DNA of 47,650 bases from Deltaproteobacteria bacterium. GTDB lineage: Bacteria; Myxococcota; XYA12-FULL-58-9; JABJBS01. The position numbers were made by a program, and so were the translations under genes. Location: positions 1 through 47,650 of the forward strand of contig JABJBS010000215.1 of the NCBI GenBank assembly GCA_018668695.1, written 5' to 3'. Positions 1-9,851 of the stretch are shown here, piece after piece (the stretch's first letter is position 1; each line of letters starts with the position of its first letter). The notes beneath the pieces were generated by a model that worked only from the letters and a program-made list of their open reading frames with translations, ran no database searches and was not told the DNA's origin.

Positions 1-84
1 CGTTGCCTGACCCAGGAAGAAATCAATACGTGTTATGCTGAGGCTTTACCGGGTGTGAAGGTTCCCACGCTTGTGGGGCTTTAG
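1..84 (+). CDS. C-terminal tail of an unidentified protein (partial)
   Basis: Frame 1 is open from the first base of the window to a TAG at 82-84 and encodes 27 residues beginning RCLTQEEINTCYAEAL and ending PTLVGL. The gene lies mostly outside the window. The stop overlaps the stop of the convergent gmhB-like gene by 4 bases, a tight convergent arrangement that supports both ends being real. The tail is too short for me to assign a family. Confidence 0.5.
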   Translation, partial: RCLTQEEINTCYAEALPGVKVPTLVGL

Positions 85-674
85 GGTTCGTTTTCTTTGA
101 GCCAATCGGCAACAGCAAGAAGGTCTTTAAGTTTAGCATCCGGGGTACTTAGCTCTGCGGGAATATCGCGGGTGATTTCGAGCGGTAATTCATTGCGTGG
201 TCCTTCCACGAGAATGCTTTTAGCGCCCGCGAGATGGCCTGCGACAACACTCGAGACGTGGTCTCCAACGACGAAGCTGCGGCCTAAATCAACGGAGAAA
301 TCCCCGGATGCTTGGTGGAGTAGGGATGCTTCAGGGAATCGGCATTCGCACTTCTCTGTGTATTTTTCTTCAGTACCGTTCGGATCATGAGGGCAGGCAT
401 AGATACCATCGATGAAAGCCATCGGGTCTTGCTCTGAGATGAAACAGACGAGGTTGCAGTGAAGGTCTTCAAGCTTGGATTCTGAGATCAAGCCGTGGGC
501 GACTGGGGTATGATTCGTGACTAAGAAGACAGTGTAGCCCAGGTCGCGAATCTTTCGGATAGCTTCGCCAACATGCGGAAAGATTTCACTCTTTTCGACG
601 TCGGCGCGCTCATTTTGAAGCGGTATTAAAACACCATCTCTATCTAAAAATATGCCTCGGTTGTGACCACTCAT
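81..674 (-). CDS. gmhB: HAD-family phosphatase, D-glycero-D-manno-heptose-1,7-bisphosphate 7-phosphatase-like
   Basis: A 197-residue cytoplasmic HAD-IIIA phosphatase. The nucleophile motif is D11-R-D13-G, motif II is the T of VTNH near residue 53, and motif III is the VGDH segment with D138. A zinc-binding loop C94-x-H96 ... C109-x-C111 has the same spacing as in Escherichia coli GmhB, which removes the 7-phosphate of heptose bisphosphate on the way to ADP-heptose for LPS core. Some relatives act on histidinol phosphate or other sugar phosphates, so substrate is inferred. No other heptose gene lies nearby. The start codon has only a weak ribosome binding site (AACTTCT region), but no later Met is possible because the catalytic motif begins at residue 8. 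Confidence 0.8.
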   Translation of the reverse strand: MSGHNRGIFLDRDGVLIPLQNERADVEKSEIFPHVGEAIRKIRDLGYTVFLVTNHTPVAHGLISESKLEDLHCNLVCFISEQDPMAFIDGIYACPHDPNGTEEKYTEKCECRFPEASLLHQASGDFSVDLGRSFVVGDHVSSVVAGHLAGAKSILVEGPRNELPLEITRDIPAELSTPDAKLKDLLAVADWLKENEP

Positions 675-934
675 AGAAGTTATTTTAACCCAAGGTGAGG
701 TGCTGAGCCCAGCAACATCTTGAGGAAATATTGGTGCAGGTAGGCTCTTTACTTACATTGATAAGCTCTCCATATCAAAAACATACTGCATCAAGGCGGT
801 GGACGGTGGACTGCCACAAGGCCATTTAAACTCAATACACGGTACTTGGTATTCGAAAGACAAGATGAACTGAGCCAAATGCCAAAGAATATTTTCAGCT
901 GGATAACGGTTTGTGGTAAAAAACGAATACGGAC

Positions 935-1903
935 ATGAATAAATTATTACGACAAAAGATCTCGATTTTTCTATGTGCAGCATGGCTCGTGAGTGGTTGC
1001 TCCGGGGTGTCGTCGCAAAAAGAAATTGTTGTCTCGGATGATGTTGATTTAGACGACGCACAAGATATTGCAGCTTATTTTTATGGGCAGCATTTGAGCC
1101 GTTTTGGTGATCATCCACTGATGCGGGCCAAGTCATTTGAGGACACATTAGAAATTTTACGTGCCGACAATATCGCGCTTTTTCCGGCGGGAATCCGAGC
1201 GGCCCTGGTCATTCATGGGGTGAAGGGCCGGGCGATGGTTGCCCAAATGGAATTAGCCTGGGGTGAGGCACTGCTCATGCTGGGGCAAGCGCAGCTGAAA
1301 GTTTTGGAGCGACTTGCCCCGTATAAGCTTAAAGAGCAGGCAGGCCTGGACGCCGGGACGCTTGATGCCGATCAGAAAGCGGAATTTAGCGAGTTTTGTG
1401 ATGCCTACGATCAGTCAGAAGCGTTAGCGAATGCTTTAGTTCGTGTTGCAAGGCATCGAATAGAGGTTGGTGGCGTGGCTGCGAGCCAGGTGATTAAGGA
1501 ATTTCCTCGCAGCTATCTTGGCTATCGGGTGGCGGCCGACTTTTATCGGTTAACCCAGAATTGGGCATTGTTTGATGAAGTGATGAATAAACTTCAGCAG
1601 CTTAATCCCGTGAGTGTGGGCCTGGCTTTCCAAAAGGGTGCCGCTGCAAGGCACCGGGATAAGGATTTAGAGAGTGCTCGGCGTTGGTTCTCAGTCGCCT
1701 TGTCTCGAGATGCTAGGTTTACCAGGGCATCGGTTCATCAGGTTATGAGTCAAGACAGCTACATCGAATTCGAGCGAGCGTTTCAGAAATTTCGAGGGCT
1801 TCACCCGGACCATCAGTTGGTTTTGTGGACCGCACCGCTGATTGGAAGGCTGCATCAGGCACGCATCGGTAAGCCGGACTTACGGCTACCTGTGATTGAG
1901 TGA
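935..1903 (+). CDS. Putative lipoprotein with TPR-like helical repeats, function unknown
   Basis: 322 residues. The N-terminus has a basic start, a hydrophobic stretch and a lipobox L-V-S-G-C22, so it should be lipidated and held in the envelope. The rest is mostly helical, and residues about 190-270 read like two or three TPR units (aromatic/alanine spacing as in YLGYRVAADFYRLTQNW and the A-A-R-H-R-D-K-D-L-E-S-A segment). I recognise no catalytic motif. The ATG at 935 has only a weak purine-rich stretch ahead of it. It stands alone on the plus strand and its 3' end is 8 bases from the convergent menB stop. It could be an outer-membrane assembly or scaffolding lipoprotein, but that is only a guess from the TPR-like composition. 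Confidence 0.7.
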   Translation: MNKLLRQKISIFLCAAWLVSGCSGVSSQKEIVVSDDVDLDDAQDIAAYFYGQHLSRFGDHPLMRAKSFEDTLEILRADNIALFPAGIRAALVIHGVKGRAMVAQMELAWGEALLMLGQAQLKVLERLAPYKLKEQAGLDAGTLDADQKAEFSEFCDAYDQSEALANALVRVARHRIEVGGVAASQVIKEFPRSYLGYRVAADFYRLTQNWALFDEVMNKLQQLNPVSVGLAFQKGAAARHRDKDLESARRWFSVALSRDARFTRASVHQVMSQDSYIEFERAFQKFRGLHPDHQLVLWTAPLIGRLHQARIGKPDLRLPVIE

Positions 1904-1911
1904 ATCCAATT

Positions 1912-2808
1912 CTAGTAGTGCCACGGGAATTGAAGAAAATCCTGCTCACGTTTTTCAACAAATGATTCTCTACCCTCTTTAGCTTCAGGGGTACCGTAGG
2001 CTAGGCGTGTTGCTTCGCCGGCAAAGAGCTGCTGGCCAACAAGGCCATCGTCTATCATGTTAAAGGCATATTTAATCATGCGCATCGCGGTCGGGCTTTT
2101 GTTGTTCATGGTCGCGGCCCATTCGAGAGCAACATCTTCAAGTTCTGCATGAGGTACAACTTTGTTAACCATACCCATCTGAAATGCTTCGTCGGCTGAG
2201 TAGTTGTGACCGAGGAAAAAGATTTCTCTGGCGCGCTTTTGCCCACACTGGCGTGCGAGTAGGGCAGAGCCGTAACCGCCATCAAAACTCGCTACATCTG
2301 GATCGGTCTGTTTGAAAACAGCGTGCTCTTTACTCGCGATGGTCAGGTCACAAACAACGTGAAGGCTGTGACCGCCTCCTACTGCCCAACCCGGAACGAC
2401 AGCGACTACAATTTTAGGCATGAAGCGGATCAGTCGCTGAACTTCGAGAATATGAAGTCTGCCGAGCCTTGCTTGATCTACGTTACCTTCATCCGCGCCT
2501 TCGTATTTGTAGCCGTCTTTTCCACGGATGCGCTGGTCCCCTCCGGAGCAGAATGCCCAGCCACCATCTTTAGGGGACGGTCCATTGCCAGTGATTAAGA
2601 CTGTTCCAACATCCGATGACATACGAGCGTGGTCTAATGTCCGGTAAAGTTCATCGACTGTATTTGGACGGAAAGCGTTTCGTACCTCGGGGCGATTGAA
2701 GGCGATGCGAACTGTGCCCTGATTTTTCGCACGGTGATACGTAATATCTCTGAGATTAAATCCCTCTACTTCGTCCCACTTCTCAGGATTGAAAATATCT
2801 GAAACCAT
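1912..2808 (-). CDS. menB: 1,4-dihydroxy-2-naphthoyl-CoA synthase
   Basis: 298-residue crotonase-fold enzyme of menaquinone synthesis that closes the ring of o-succinylbenzoyl-CoA to DHNA-CoA. Family marks include the oxyanion segment WAFCSGGDQ, GWAVGGGHSLH, and the MenB-specific SFDGGYGSALLAR and LVGQQLFAGEATRLAY. The closest remembered pattern is the mycobacterial MenB. Where E. coli has Q-T-G this protein has Q-T-D; the Asp is typical of MenB enzymes that use a side-chain carboxylate instead of bound bicarbonate. I chose the ATG at 2808 because AAGGAGACGGT precedes it; an in-frame start 8 codons upstream would lie before this site. No other men genes are in the window. It shows the organism can make menaquinone. 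Confidence 0.93.
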   Translation of the reverse strand: MVSDIFNPEKWDEVEGFNLRDITYHRAKNQGTVRIAFNRPEVRNAFRPNTVDELYRTLDHARMSSDVGTVLITGNGPSPKDGGWAFCSGGDQRIRGKDGYKYEGADEGNVDQARLGRLHILEVQRLIRFMPKIVVAVVPGWAVGGGHSLHVVCDLTIASKEHAVFKQTDPDVASFDGGYGSALLARQCGQKRAREIFFLGHNYSADEAFQMGMVNKVVPHAELEDVALEWAATMNNKSPTAMRMIKYAFNMIDDGLVGQQLFAGEATRLAYGTPEAKEGRESFVEKREQDFLQFPWHY

Positions 2809-3046
2809 TACCGTCTCCTTGCTAGAATACACTCCCGGATTCTTCCGGGCTCTTCAGCTCGCACATCAGGCCCAAGTCGTCAACGGATCCGAGTGAATCC
2901 AGGCTGAATAATTGCTTCCATAAGTGCTTCTTGATGCGCTTGCGCTAGTACGTACTGAGCCCCTTTCGTTGCAAATCGCGACAATCTGTTAGGAAAAAGA
3001 TTTGACCGCGATCCTTGTGTAAGGCACTTGTAGTAGAGTGCGAGAC

Positions 3047-4552
3047 ATGAAGTACAAGAGCCGGTTAACGGGGCGAAATCGCACCATGTTGACAGTGGCC
3101 AATGACAGTATGCAACGAAGCCGAAGTCGCAGGCGTACTCGTGAAGCTTCCCGCAAGGTGTTTCTAGCGAGTATGCTCGGTGGGGTGGTCGCAGTGGGCA
3201 TGCTTTTCCTGCCGGATGGCGAAGACCAGCCAAGCACAGCTCCCAAGCAGGCTTCGAACACTGCTACTGAAACTCCGAATATTCTGAGAGCTTCAAGTCA
3301 TATTGGGGATACGGTCAAAAACAACCGAGATGTTGAAAAAGCTAAACCTGTTATGGCCAGAGCCATCGCCACTGACGCGCAGCAATCCAAAACTCGTAAC
3401 GCAGTCCTTCAGGAGCCCGAGCCCACTGTCCAGTTGCCGGATGTGCCCGAAGCCCGAAAGCAAATCGACGTAAAAAAAGAAGCGACATTGCCCCAACCCA
3501 AAGCTGAGGTTAAGCCAGTTGCCGCTGAAAGCCGCCTGAAGCAGATGGTGAGTGAACGCAGCCAGAAAAAGGAAGTAAAGTTTCCGGGGGTCAATCAGGT
3601 ACTTTCTAAGAAGCTCTTTACACTCTTTGATGACTACGATGTTCCTGAAGCAGCGGTGGCGGTGGTCGACATCAAGACAGGCGAAGTTCTCACCGCGCTT
3701 GGTTACGAAGATGGAGCTTTAGCAAATTCTCATGCGACAACCGCGAAGTGGCCAGCAGCGAGTGTATTCAAGATTGTCACGGCATCTGCTTTGATGGGCA
3801 AAGGGCTCCATAGTAAAAGTGAGATTTGTTTTAACGGTGGTTTTCGACCCATTACCGCGGCTGATCTTCGCGGCAAAACTGGTAACACCTGTGCGAGCAT
3901 GAAGACTTCATTTTCTCGAAGCTACAATGTTCCATTTGCTCGGTGGTCCAATGCATTTCTCTCTCGCTCTGAATTGGCAGCGGAGGCCCACGCCTTTGGC
4001 TTTCAGCGTCCTAATGTCCTTGGATTATCCAAGTCGGCGAACGGTAATTTCGATATCCCTCTAGACAAGCTCAAGCGAGCCGGCACTGCCGCGGGCTTTG
4101 GTGATATTCATCTTTCTCCGTTGCACGGCGCACTGATGGCGGCAGCGGTAGGCAACGGCGGGGTAGCTCGCAAACCTGTTTGGAAAGTCGGCCAAGCCAC
4201 TCAAGAAGTACGACTCTTTCCAAGCAGCCGTTCAAAAGCATTGCGGCAAATGATGGTTGCCACAGTTACTTCGGGAACTGCCCGGAAAACCTTCAAGGAG
4301 CAGGGTAAGCCGGCCCTTGGCAAGCATGGCGGCGGCGGGAAAACTGGAACTCTCGGTCACCGTGGACGCGACTTAAGCTGGTTTGTTGGCTTCGCTCCGG
4401 CTGAAAATCCGCGTTATGCGGTTGGTGCCTATGTGGCGAATCGACCCACTTGGCGTATCAGAGCTTCTTATGTAGGGCGCGAAGCGTTGCGCTCAGCTCT
4501 TTTAAAGACAAGTCCATATCGGCCTCGCGGTCACTCCTTGGCCAGTCGATAG
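3047..4552 (+). CDS. Penicillin-binding protein, monofunctional transpeptidase domain
   Basis: About 501 residues. A basic cytoplasmic N-terminus is followed by one membrane span near residues 38-55, a long Pro/Glu/Lys-rich linker to about residue 175, then a penicillin-binding transpeptidase domain. The active-site motifs are all present: S-V-F-K (Ser about 239), S-Y-N (about 292) and K-T-G-T (about 432). It should cross-link or trim peptidoglycan in the periplasm. There is no glycosyltransferase domain and no classical class B dimerisation domain, so it is a short, transpeptidase-only relative of PBP/FtsI-like proteins. A GTG three codons upstream (3038) is an alternative start. It is a single gene, followed by a small hairpin. 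Confidence 0.85.
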   Translation: MKYKSRLTGRNRTMLTVANDSMQRSRSRRRTREASRKVFLASMLGGVVAVGMLFLPDGEDQPSTAPKQASNTATETPNILRASSHIGDTVKNNRDVEKAKPVMARAIATDAQQSKTRNAVLQEPEPTVQLPDVPEARKQIDVKKEATLPQPKAEVKPVAAESRLKQMVSERSQKKEVKFPGVNQVLSKKLFTLFDDYDVPEAAVAVVDIKTGEVLTALGYEDGALANSHATTAKWPAASVFKIVTASALMGKGLHSKSEICFNGGFRPITAADLRGKTGNTCASMKTSFSRSYNVPFARWSNAFLSRSELAAEAHAFGFQRPNVLGLSKSANGNFDIPLDKLKRAGTAAGFGDIHLSPLHGALMAAAVGNGGVARKPVWKVGQATQEVRLFPSSRSKALRQMMVATVTSGTARKTFKEQGKPALGKHGGGGKTGTLGHRGRDLSWFVGFAPAENPRYAVGAYVANRPTWRIRASYVGREALRSALLKTSPYRPRGHSLASR

Positions 4553-4569
4553 GGCTCTAAATAGCCCTA
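4550..4569 (+). terminator. Small stem-loop at the end of the penicillin-binding protein gene
   Basis: TAGGGCT (4550-4556), a 6-base loop, then AGCCCTA (4563-4569) form a perfect 7-bp stem that includes the stop codon. No clear T-run follows, so it may be a weak terminator or a 3'-end stabilising hairpin. Confidence 0.4.
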
Positions 4570-4688
4570 AATCTCTGCATTTTAGACTCGACCTAATCGT
4601 CTTCCTGGCATATGCGGTCTGATTAATCCGATCCAGTCTATGTGGCTTGTGAATTCCTGGACGGCAATGGTTGATCAAGGAGATAGGC

Positions 4689-5243
4689 ATGCCTATTGAA
4701 ATTATATTGGATAAAATTTCTAACACACGCATCGAAGAGGTTGATGACCTTCTCGTGGAATGGTTCGTGGAGCGGCTGGATGAACGCTTAACGCCGGTCG
4801 GTAAAGCCTTTAAAATCCAATACACAGCCGAACAATATACGAATGTTGTGAGTGTGCGCGGTAAAGTCACCGGAGCAGTAGCTTGTTTGTGTTCAAGATG
4901 CGGCGAAGAGATTGAGTGGCCGGTCGAGACTGATTTTGTACACCGGTATGTATCCAAGGGCGACTTACACAAAGACAAGATGACTCAGGAGAGCCGCGAA
5001 GAAATCGCACTCGATGTTTCTGAGCATGATGGGGCCATGGTCGATATTGCTCCTATCGCGATTGAGCAAATGGTTGTGGAGCTTCCTTTTGCTCCAACCT
5101 GCTTACCTGGAATGGTGTCGGGCTGTGCTGAACTCGGAGATGAACCACTTGAATTTGGGGATACTGAGCCTTTGGTCCAAGAAGAAACATCGTGGAGCAA
5201 GGCATTAAAGGGCTTAGATAAGTCCAAGCTAAAAGACTCTTAG
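4689..5243 (+). CDS. yceD: YceD/DUF177 family protein
   Basis: 184 residues, cytoplasmic, starting MPIEIILDKI. The central segment LCSRCGEEIEWPVETDF with its CxxC, followed by acidic stretches and a short Leu-rich end, matches the DUF177/YceD family, which is linked to 23S rRNA maturation and is normally the gene just before rpmF (ribosomal protein L32). Here no rpmF follows; metH comes instead after 53 bases. The start is set by AAGGAGA 5 bases ahead of the ATG at 4689; an in-frame codon at 4671 lies upstream of that site. The second half has C-x5-C (CLPGMVSGC) in place of a second CxxC. Confidence 0.8.
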   Translation: MPIEIILDKISNTRIEEVDDLLVEWFVERLDERLTPVGKAFKIQYTAEQYTNVVSVRGKVTGAVACLCSRCGEEIEWPVETDFVHRYVSKGDLHKDKMTQESREEIALDVSEHDGAMVDIAPIAIEQMVVELPFAPTCLPGMVSGCAELGDEPLEFGDTEPLVQEETSWSKALKGLDKSKLKDS

Positions 5244-5296
5244 TGTTCTGTAGTCTGCTCGGCTCCCCAACTAATTAATAAAATCGAGGATAGTGA

Positions 5297-8200
5297 ATGT
5301 TGGAAATAAAGCCTGAATCTGTTGTGTTTAGTGAGCTTCGCGAAGTCCTTAAAAAGCGGATCGTCTTCATGGATGGCGCAATGGGAACGATGATTCAGAA
5401 GCACAAGTTGGGGGAAGAAGATTTTCGAGGCGATGCGTTCAAAGACCACCCTAGTGATCTCAAGGGGAACAATGACCTCTTGTCGATTACGGCTCCAAAA
5501 ATCATTTATGATATCCATCGGGAATTTCTAGACGCGGGAAGCGATATCATTGAAACCAACACCTTCAGTGCCACGACGATTGGTATGGCAGACTACGGCC
5601 TTGAGTCGGCGGTTCGAGATATCAATTACGATTCTGCTGTACTCGCGAAGCAGGTAGTCAATGACTTCATGGCCGACAATCCCGGCCGAAAGTGTTGGGT
5701 CGCGGGCGCCATCGGACCCACGAATAGAACGGCTTCGATGTCACCGGATGTGAATGATCCCGGTTTTCGTGCGGTTACTTTTAACGAGTTAGTCGACGCC
5801 TACTACGAGCAAGTAGAAGCCTTGGTAGAGGGCGGTGTGGACATTTTGCTGCCCGAGACCACGTTCGATACGCTTAACCTCAAAGCTTCCTTGTTTGCCA
5901 TCGAGAAATTTCATGATCAGCATCATGAGCGTCTACCGGTTATTGTCTCGGTGACGATTACCGATAATTCAGGGCGAACCTTGTCCGGCCAAACGATTGA
6001 TGCCTGTTGGATATCTATTGCCGATATGAAGCCTTTCTGCGTGGGCATCAACTGTGCATTGGGTGCAGATGCCATGGCGCCTCATGTAAAGTCTTTGGCG
6101 CGTATCTCCGATGCCTACGTTCATTGTTATCCGAATGCAGGTCTACCGAATCCACTCAACCCGGCAGGCTACGATGAAACGCCTGATGATACCGCTGCAG
6201 CGCTGAGGCGTTTGGCAGAGGATGGGCTTTTGAATATGGCCGGTGGTTGTTGCGGAACCACGCCCGACCATATCAAAGCAATTGTGGATGGTCTTAAAAC
6301 GGTGACCCCGCGTGAATTGCCCGAGCTTCCTTACGCCACTCGGTTGAGCGGGCTTGAGCCATGTATTTTAGCGGGTGACAAACCTCCCTTTATGATGGTT
6401 GGTGAGCGTACCAACGTGACGGGTTCACCGAGGTTTCGTAAATTGATTAAAGAAGACCGCTTCGATGACGCTCTGGCGGTAGCCCGTCAGCAAGTCGAAA
6501 ATGGTGCCAATGTAATCGATATTAACTTCGATGAGGGACTCTTAGACAGTGTCGCGTGCATGCAAAGGTTTTTGCATCTCGTTGCGGCTGAGCCAGATAT
6601 CGCACGTGTGCCCATCATGATTGATAGCTCAAAGTGGGAAGTAATCGAAGCCGGACTGCAATGTGTCCAGGGTAAGGGCGTCGTAAACTCCATTAGCCTT
6701 AAAGGCGGTGAAGAAGAGTTTCTGCGGCATGCAAGTCTATGCATGCGTTACGGCGCTGCCGTTATTGTCATGGCGTTTGATGAGAAGGGCCAAGCGGCCA
6801 CTGTCGAAGATAAAGTTCGAATTGCGAAAAGAGCATACAAGCTACTGACGGAAACCGTGGGCATGTCGCCTTCAGATATCATCTTCGACCTAAACGTATT
6901 GACGGTTGCGACCGGTATGGAAGAGCACGCCAATTATGGTGTGAACTTTATTGAGGGTATTCGCGAGGTGAAAAAGGCCTGTCCTGGCGTGAGAACCAGC
7001 GGCGGAATCAGCAACGTTTCATTTTCATTCCGTGGTAACAATACCGTACGTGAAGCGATGCATGCGGCTTTTCTATATCACTCGATTTCAGCTGGCCTTG
7101 ATATGGGCATCGTGAATGCGGGAATGCTGGAAGTCTACCAGGAGATTGAACCCGAACTCTTAGAGCGTGTCGAAGATGTTTTACTGAACCGACGTGAAGA
7201 CGCTACGGAGCGACTGGTAGACTTTGCGGAGACAGTGAAGGGCGTTAAGAAGGATAAAGCCACTACAAACTTGGTGTGGCGAGAAGCTGACGTGAATGCG
7301 CGAATTTCTCATGCATTGGTCAACGGAATTACGGACTTTATCGAAGCTGATACGGAAGAGGCGAGAGTCGCACTGGGGCGTCCCCTTCATGTGATTGAAG
7401 GTCCTTTGATGGACGGCATGAAAGTGGTGGGTAAGCTATTTGGTGAAGGTAAGATGTTCTTACCCCAGGTTGTAAAAAGTGCACGTGTGATGAAACGCGC
7501 GGTGGCTTATCTCACTCCCTTTATGGAAGACGAGAAAGATGGCGCTGGAGCAACGAATGCAGGTACTTTCTTGATCGCAACGGTTAAGGGCGATGTACAC
7601 GACATTGGTAAAAACATCGTCGGCGTGGTCTTGGCTTGCAACAACTATAAAGTGATTGACCTCGGCGTGATGGTTGATTGTGAATCGATCTTGAATGCTG
7701 CCGAAGAACACAAAGCTGATCTCATTGGGATGAGTGGTCTGATTACTCCGTCTCTTGATGAGATGAATCACAATGCCAGTGAAATGCAAAAACGTGGGAT
7801 GACGACCCCACTTTTAGTGGGTGGGGCTACAACGAGCCGCGCTCATACCGCCATCAAGATAGCACCTGCTTATGAGTGCCCGGTGGTTCATATTACTGAT
7901 GCTTCTTTGGTCGTGGAGGCTTGTAATGAACTGCTGAGCAGCGACCGAAAAGAAGCTTATGTTACGAAGGTTAAGGTTGCTCAGGAGGAAGAGCGAGTAC
8001 GTTACGCAGCTCGCTCCGAGGCGCAGAATTTTCTCAAACTAGAGCAAGCTCGTAGCCGAGCTCCTGAATTGACATGGGATCACCTCAAAGGGAATGCGCC
8101 ACCTCTTGGTTTAAAGGTTTTTGATAATATCGCGCTCGAGACCCTGGTACCTTATATCGACTGGTCCCCGTTTTTCTGGACTTGGGAACTGAAGGGAACC

Positions 8201-9016
8201 TTTCCAAAAATTTTGGATCACAAAGACCGAGGCGAGCAGGCGACAGAACTCTATGCAGATGCACAGCGTTTATTGAAAGAGATTGTTGAGCATAAGCGGT
8301 TGACGGCAAAAGCAGTTGCTGGTCTCTGGCCTGCCTATCGAGATGGTGACGATGTTCGTGTTTTGAATCCCGATGACTCAAGTAAAGAGCTCTGCTCGTT
8401 TCACTTCTTACGACAACAAATAGACCGGGGTGCCAAGAAGCCACAGCAATGTCTCGCTGACTTCGTGGCAACTCGTGATCAAGGTGCGGACCACATTGGT
8501 GCTTTTGCGGTAACTATGGGGTCCGAAGTCGAAGCAATGGCTCAAGGTTATCGCGACCAGCAAGACGACTACTCGGCTATTATTATCCAGGCTTTGGGTG
8601 ACCGATTGGCCGAAGCCCTGGCCGAGTATGTTCATAAAATTATGCGAGACGAGTGGGGCTATGGCACCGAAGAGGCCATTGATGCCTCAGGTGAAGTCGA
8701 CGAATCTTACTTGAAGTTTTTACTGAAGGAAGAGTATCGCGGTATTCGCCCAGCAGCCGGATATCCCGCTTGTCCTGATCATACTGAAAAAGAGACACTT
8801 TGGACTTTACTCTCCGCAGCAGAGAACATCGGTGCAACTTTGACGTCCAGTTTTGCGATGAATCCAGCTTCATCGGTGTCGGGGCTCTATTTTGGGCATC
8901 CAAAGGCCCGATATTTCAATGTAGGCAAGATCAGTGACGATCAGCTCTTGAATTATTCGGTCCGCAAAGAGATGATCTTAGATGAGGCTAAGAAGTGGCT
9001 TCGTCCAAATTTATAG
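5297..9016 (+). CDS. metH: Cobalamin-dependent methionine synthase
   Basis: 1239 residues, close to the 1227 of E. coli MetH, and all four modules are in order. The homocysteine-binding domain (about 1-350) has the zinc cysteines C253 and C318/C319. The methyltetrahydrofolate (pterin) domain spans about 370-640. The cobalamin domain (about 660-900) has D-x-H768-x-x-G, the lower-axial histidine motif. The C-terminal AdoMet reactivation domain (about 920-1239) has [15 protein letters not shown]. It moves the methyl group of methyltetrahydrofolate through cobalamin to homocysteine. There is only 53 bases between yceD and this gene, so there is no space for a cobalamin or SAM riboswitch directly ahead. 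It probably shares a transcript with the small gene 23 bases downstream. Confidence 0.97.
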   Translation: MLEIKPESVVFSELREVLKKRIVFMDGAMGTMIQKHKLGEEDFRGDAFKDHPSDLKGNNDLLSITAPKIIYDIHREFLDAGSDIIETNTFSATTIGMADYGLESAVRDINYDSAVLAKQVVNDFMADNPGRKCWVAGAIGPTNRTASMSPDVNDPGFRAVTFNELVDAYYEQVEALVEGGVDILLPETTFDTLNLKASLFAIEKFHDQHHERLPVIVSVTITDNSGRTLSGQTIDACWISIADMKPFCVGINCALGADAMAPHVKSLARISDAYVHCYPNAGLPNPLNPAGYDETPDDTAAALRRLAEDGLLNMAGGCCGTTPDHIKAIVDGLKTVTPRELPELPYATRLSGLEPCILAGDKPPFMMVGERTNVTGSPRFRKLIKEDRFDDALAVARQQVENGANVIDINFDEGLLDSVACMQRFLHLVAAEPDIARVPIMIDSSKWEVIEAGLQCVQGKGVVNSISLKGGEEEFLRHASLCMRYGAAVIVMAFDEKGQAATVEDKVRIAKRAYKLLTETVGMSPSDIIFDLNVLTVATGMEEHANYGVNFIEGIREVKKACPGVRTSGGISNVSFSFRGNNTVREAMHAAFLYHSISAGLDMGIVNAGMLEVYQEIEPELLERVEDVLLNRREDATERLVDFAETVKGVKKDKATTNLVWREADVNARISHALVNGITDFIEADTEEARVALGRPLHVIEGPLMDGMKVVGKLFGEGKMFLPQVVKSARVMKRAVAYLTPFMEDEKDGAGATNAGTFLIATVKGDVHDIGKNIVGVVLACNNYKVIDLGVMVDCESILNAAEEHKADLIGMSGLITPSLDEMNHNASEMQKRGMTTPLLVGGATTSRAHTAIKIAPAYECPVVHITDASLVVEACNELLSSDRKEAYVTKVKVAQEEERVRYAARSEAQNFLKLEQARSRAPELTWDHLKGNAPPLGLKVFDNIALETLVPYIDWSPFFWTWELKGTFPKILDHKDRGEQATELYADAQRLLKEIVEHKRLTAKAVAGLWPAYRDGDDVRVLNPDDSSKELCSFHFLRQQIDRGAKKPQQCLADFVATRDQGADHIGAFAVTMGSEVEAMAQGYRDQQDDYSAIIIQALGDRLAEALAEYVHKIMRDEWGYGTEEAIDASGEVDESYLKFLLKEEYRGIRPAAGYPACPDHTEKETLWTLLSAAENIGATLTSSFAMNPASSVSGLYFGHPKARYFNVGKISDDQLLNYSVRKEMILDEAKKWLRPNL

Positions 9017-9039
9017 TCTCGCAGGAGCGACGCGTAGAT

Positions 9040-9480
9040 ATGTCAGATCCGATTGATGAAATATTTGAAGCTTTAGCTCGAGAGCGTTCTGGTGGCGTCG
9101 TGTCTCTGCATTTGGCATGGTCTGCGGCACTCAAGAAGCTGGCGACAAGTGAGATGGATGCTGAACACATCGAGATATTGGCTGCCACATGCCGAGCTCC
9201 TCGTGACGTTGAATTGGTCGCTTCTCTTTTCGGAGCAACTGGAAACGCCGAGATGATGCTCGGTGAAGCTACGCAAGACTCGAGTTACCCAGTAGGTGAT
9301 ATTCTACAAGGTGTCCTTGGTCTCTGCCGCCACCTCGACCGTGACCGCCGTAAAACCACTCTAAAAATGGCCATCGGTTTTGTTCGGTGTTGTGAGGAAA
9401 GCATGGCGACCTATCCGGGCCTAGATACCTTGGCTCAGGTGGTCGACCAGATGCTCGAGGAGCATGGTTTCGAGGGTTAA
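9040..9480 (+). CDS. Hypothetical small helical protein downstream of metH
   Basis: 146 residues starting MSDPIDEIFEALARER. The composition predicts a soluble, mostly alpha-helical protein with no signal peptide or membrane span. I recognise no family. A helical-repeat-like pattern (AAxxxAPRDVELVASLFGATGN) runs through the middle, and there are four cysteines, including C-R-H-L and R-C-C-E. AGGAG lies 12 bases ahead of the ATG at 9040; an in-frame ATG at 8995 overlapping the end of metH is possible but lacks a better site. The 23-base gap to metH suggests cotranscription. Confidence 0.6.
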   Translation: MSDPIDEIFEALARERSGGVVSLHLAWSAALKKLATSEMDAEHIEILAATCRAPRDVELVASLFGATGNAEMMLGEATQDSSYPVGDILQGVLGLCRHLDRDRRKTTLKMAIGFVRCCEESMATYPGLDTLAQVVDQMLEEHGFEG

Positions 9481-9499
9481 GCCATCACGCGAACGGGTT

Positions 9500-9736
9500 C
9501 TACTCATCGGCCACGCGTACTTTTAGTAATGATAAAATTTGGTCGCTGGCGGCATTGCCGGTTGACACTACCGGCTTAGAGTCTAATACCTTCAGGGTCG
9601 AGAGCTTTTGTTTCCCGACGTCTCGTAAGAAAGAACTTGGTACTTCGATGGTTGCCCGCCGCCCGATGAAACCGAATTCGATGAAGGCTGCCGCGTAAGC
9701 ACATGCCCATTTGAAATCGGTCCGGCTTTCTGCAGG
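9500..9736 (-). pseudogene. Possible remnant of a gene (open frame without a start codon)
   Basis: The 370-base interval between the metH-linked gene and the MATE gene (9481-9851) has no conventional gene. On the minus strand one frame is open for 78 codons, bounded by stops, and reads like protein (for example TDFKWACAYAAFIEFG, then RRATIEVPSSFLRDVG). There is no ATG/GTG near its upstream end. It could be the C-terminal leftover of a decayed gene, or a chance open frame; a 78-codon open run is unlikely but not rare. A 6-bp stem-loop GCCGGT/ACCGGC at 9557-9575 lies inside it. I assign no family. Confidence 0.25.
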
Positions 9737-9851
9737 TTACACCGGAGTGTGTTTCTAGTCTGAATTGACACCTTCAATCCTGAACCAGCAGTTGACCGGC
9801 GAAATCGCACGAAGTCTCGACTTTGTTCTGACGTATAGAGTGAGGTGGGTT

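Noticed and set aside
753-1148. Minus-strand open frame overlapping the start of the lipoprotein gene
   Set aside because: The composition is random-like, it overlaps the signal peptide of the plus-strand gene, and it has no ribosome binding site.
5244-5296. Cobalamin or SAM riboswitch ahead of metH
   Set aside because: The spacer is only 53 bases, too short for either, and shows no conserved core such as a B12 box.
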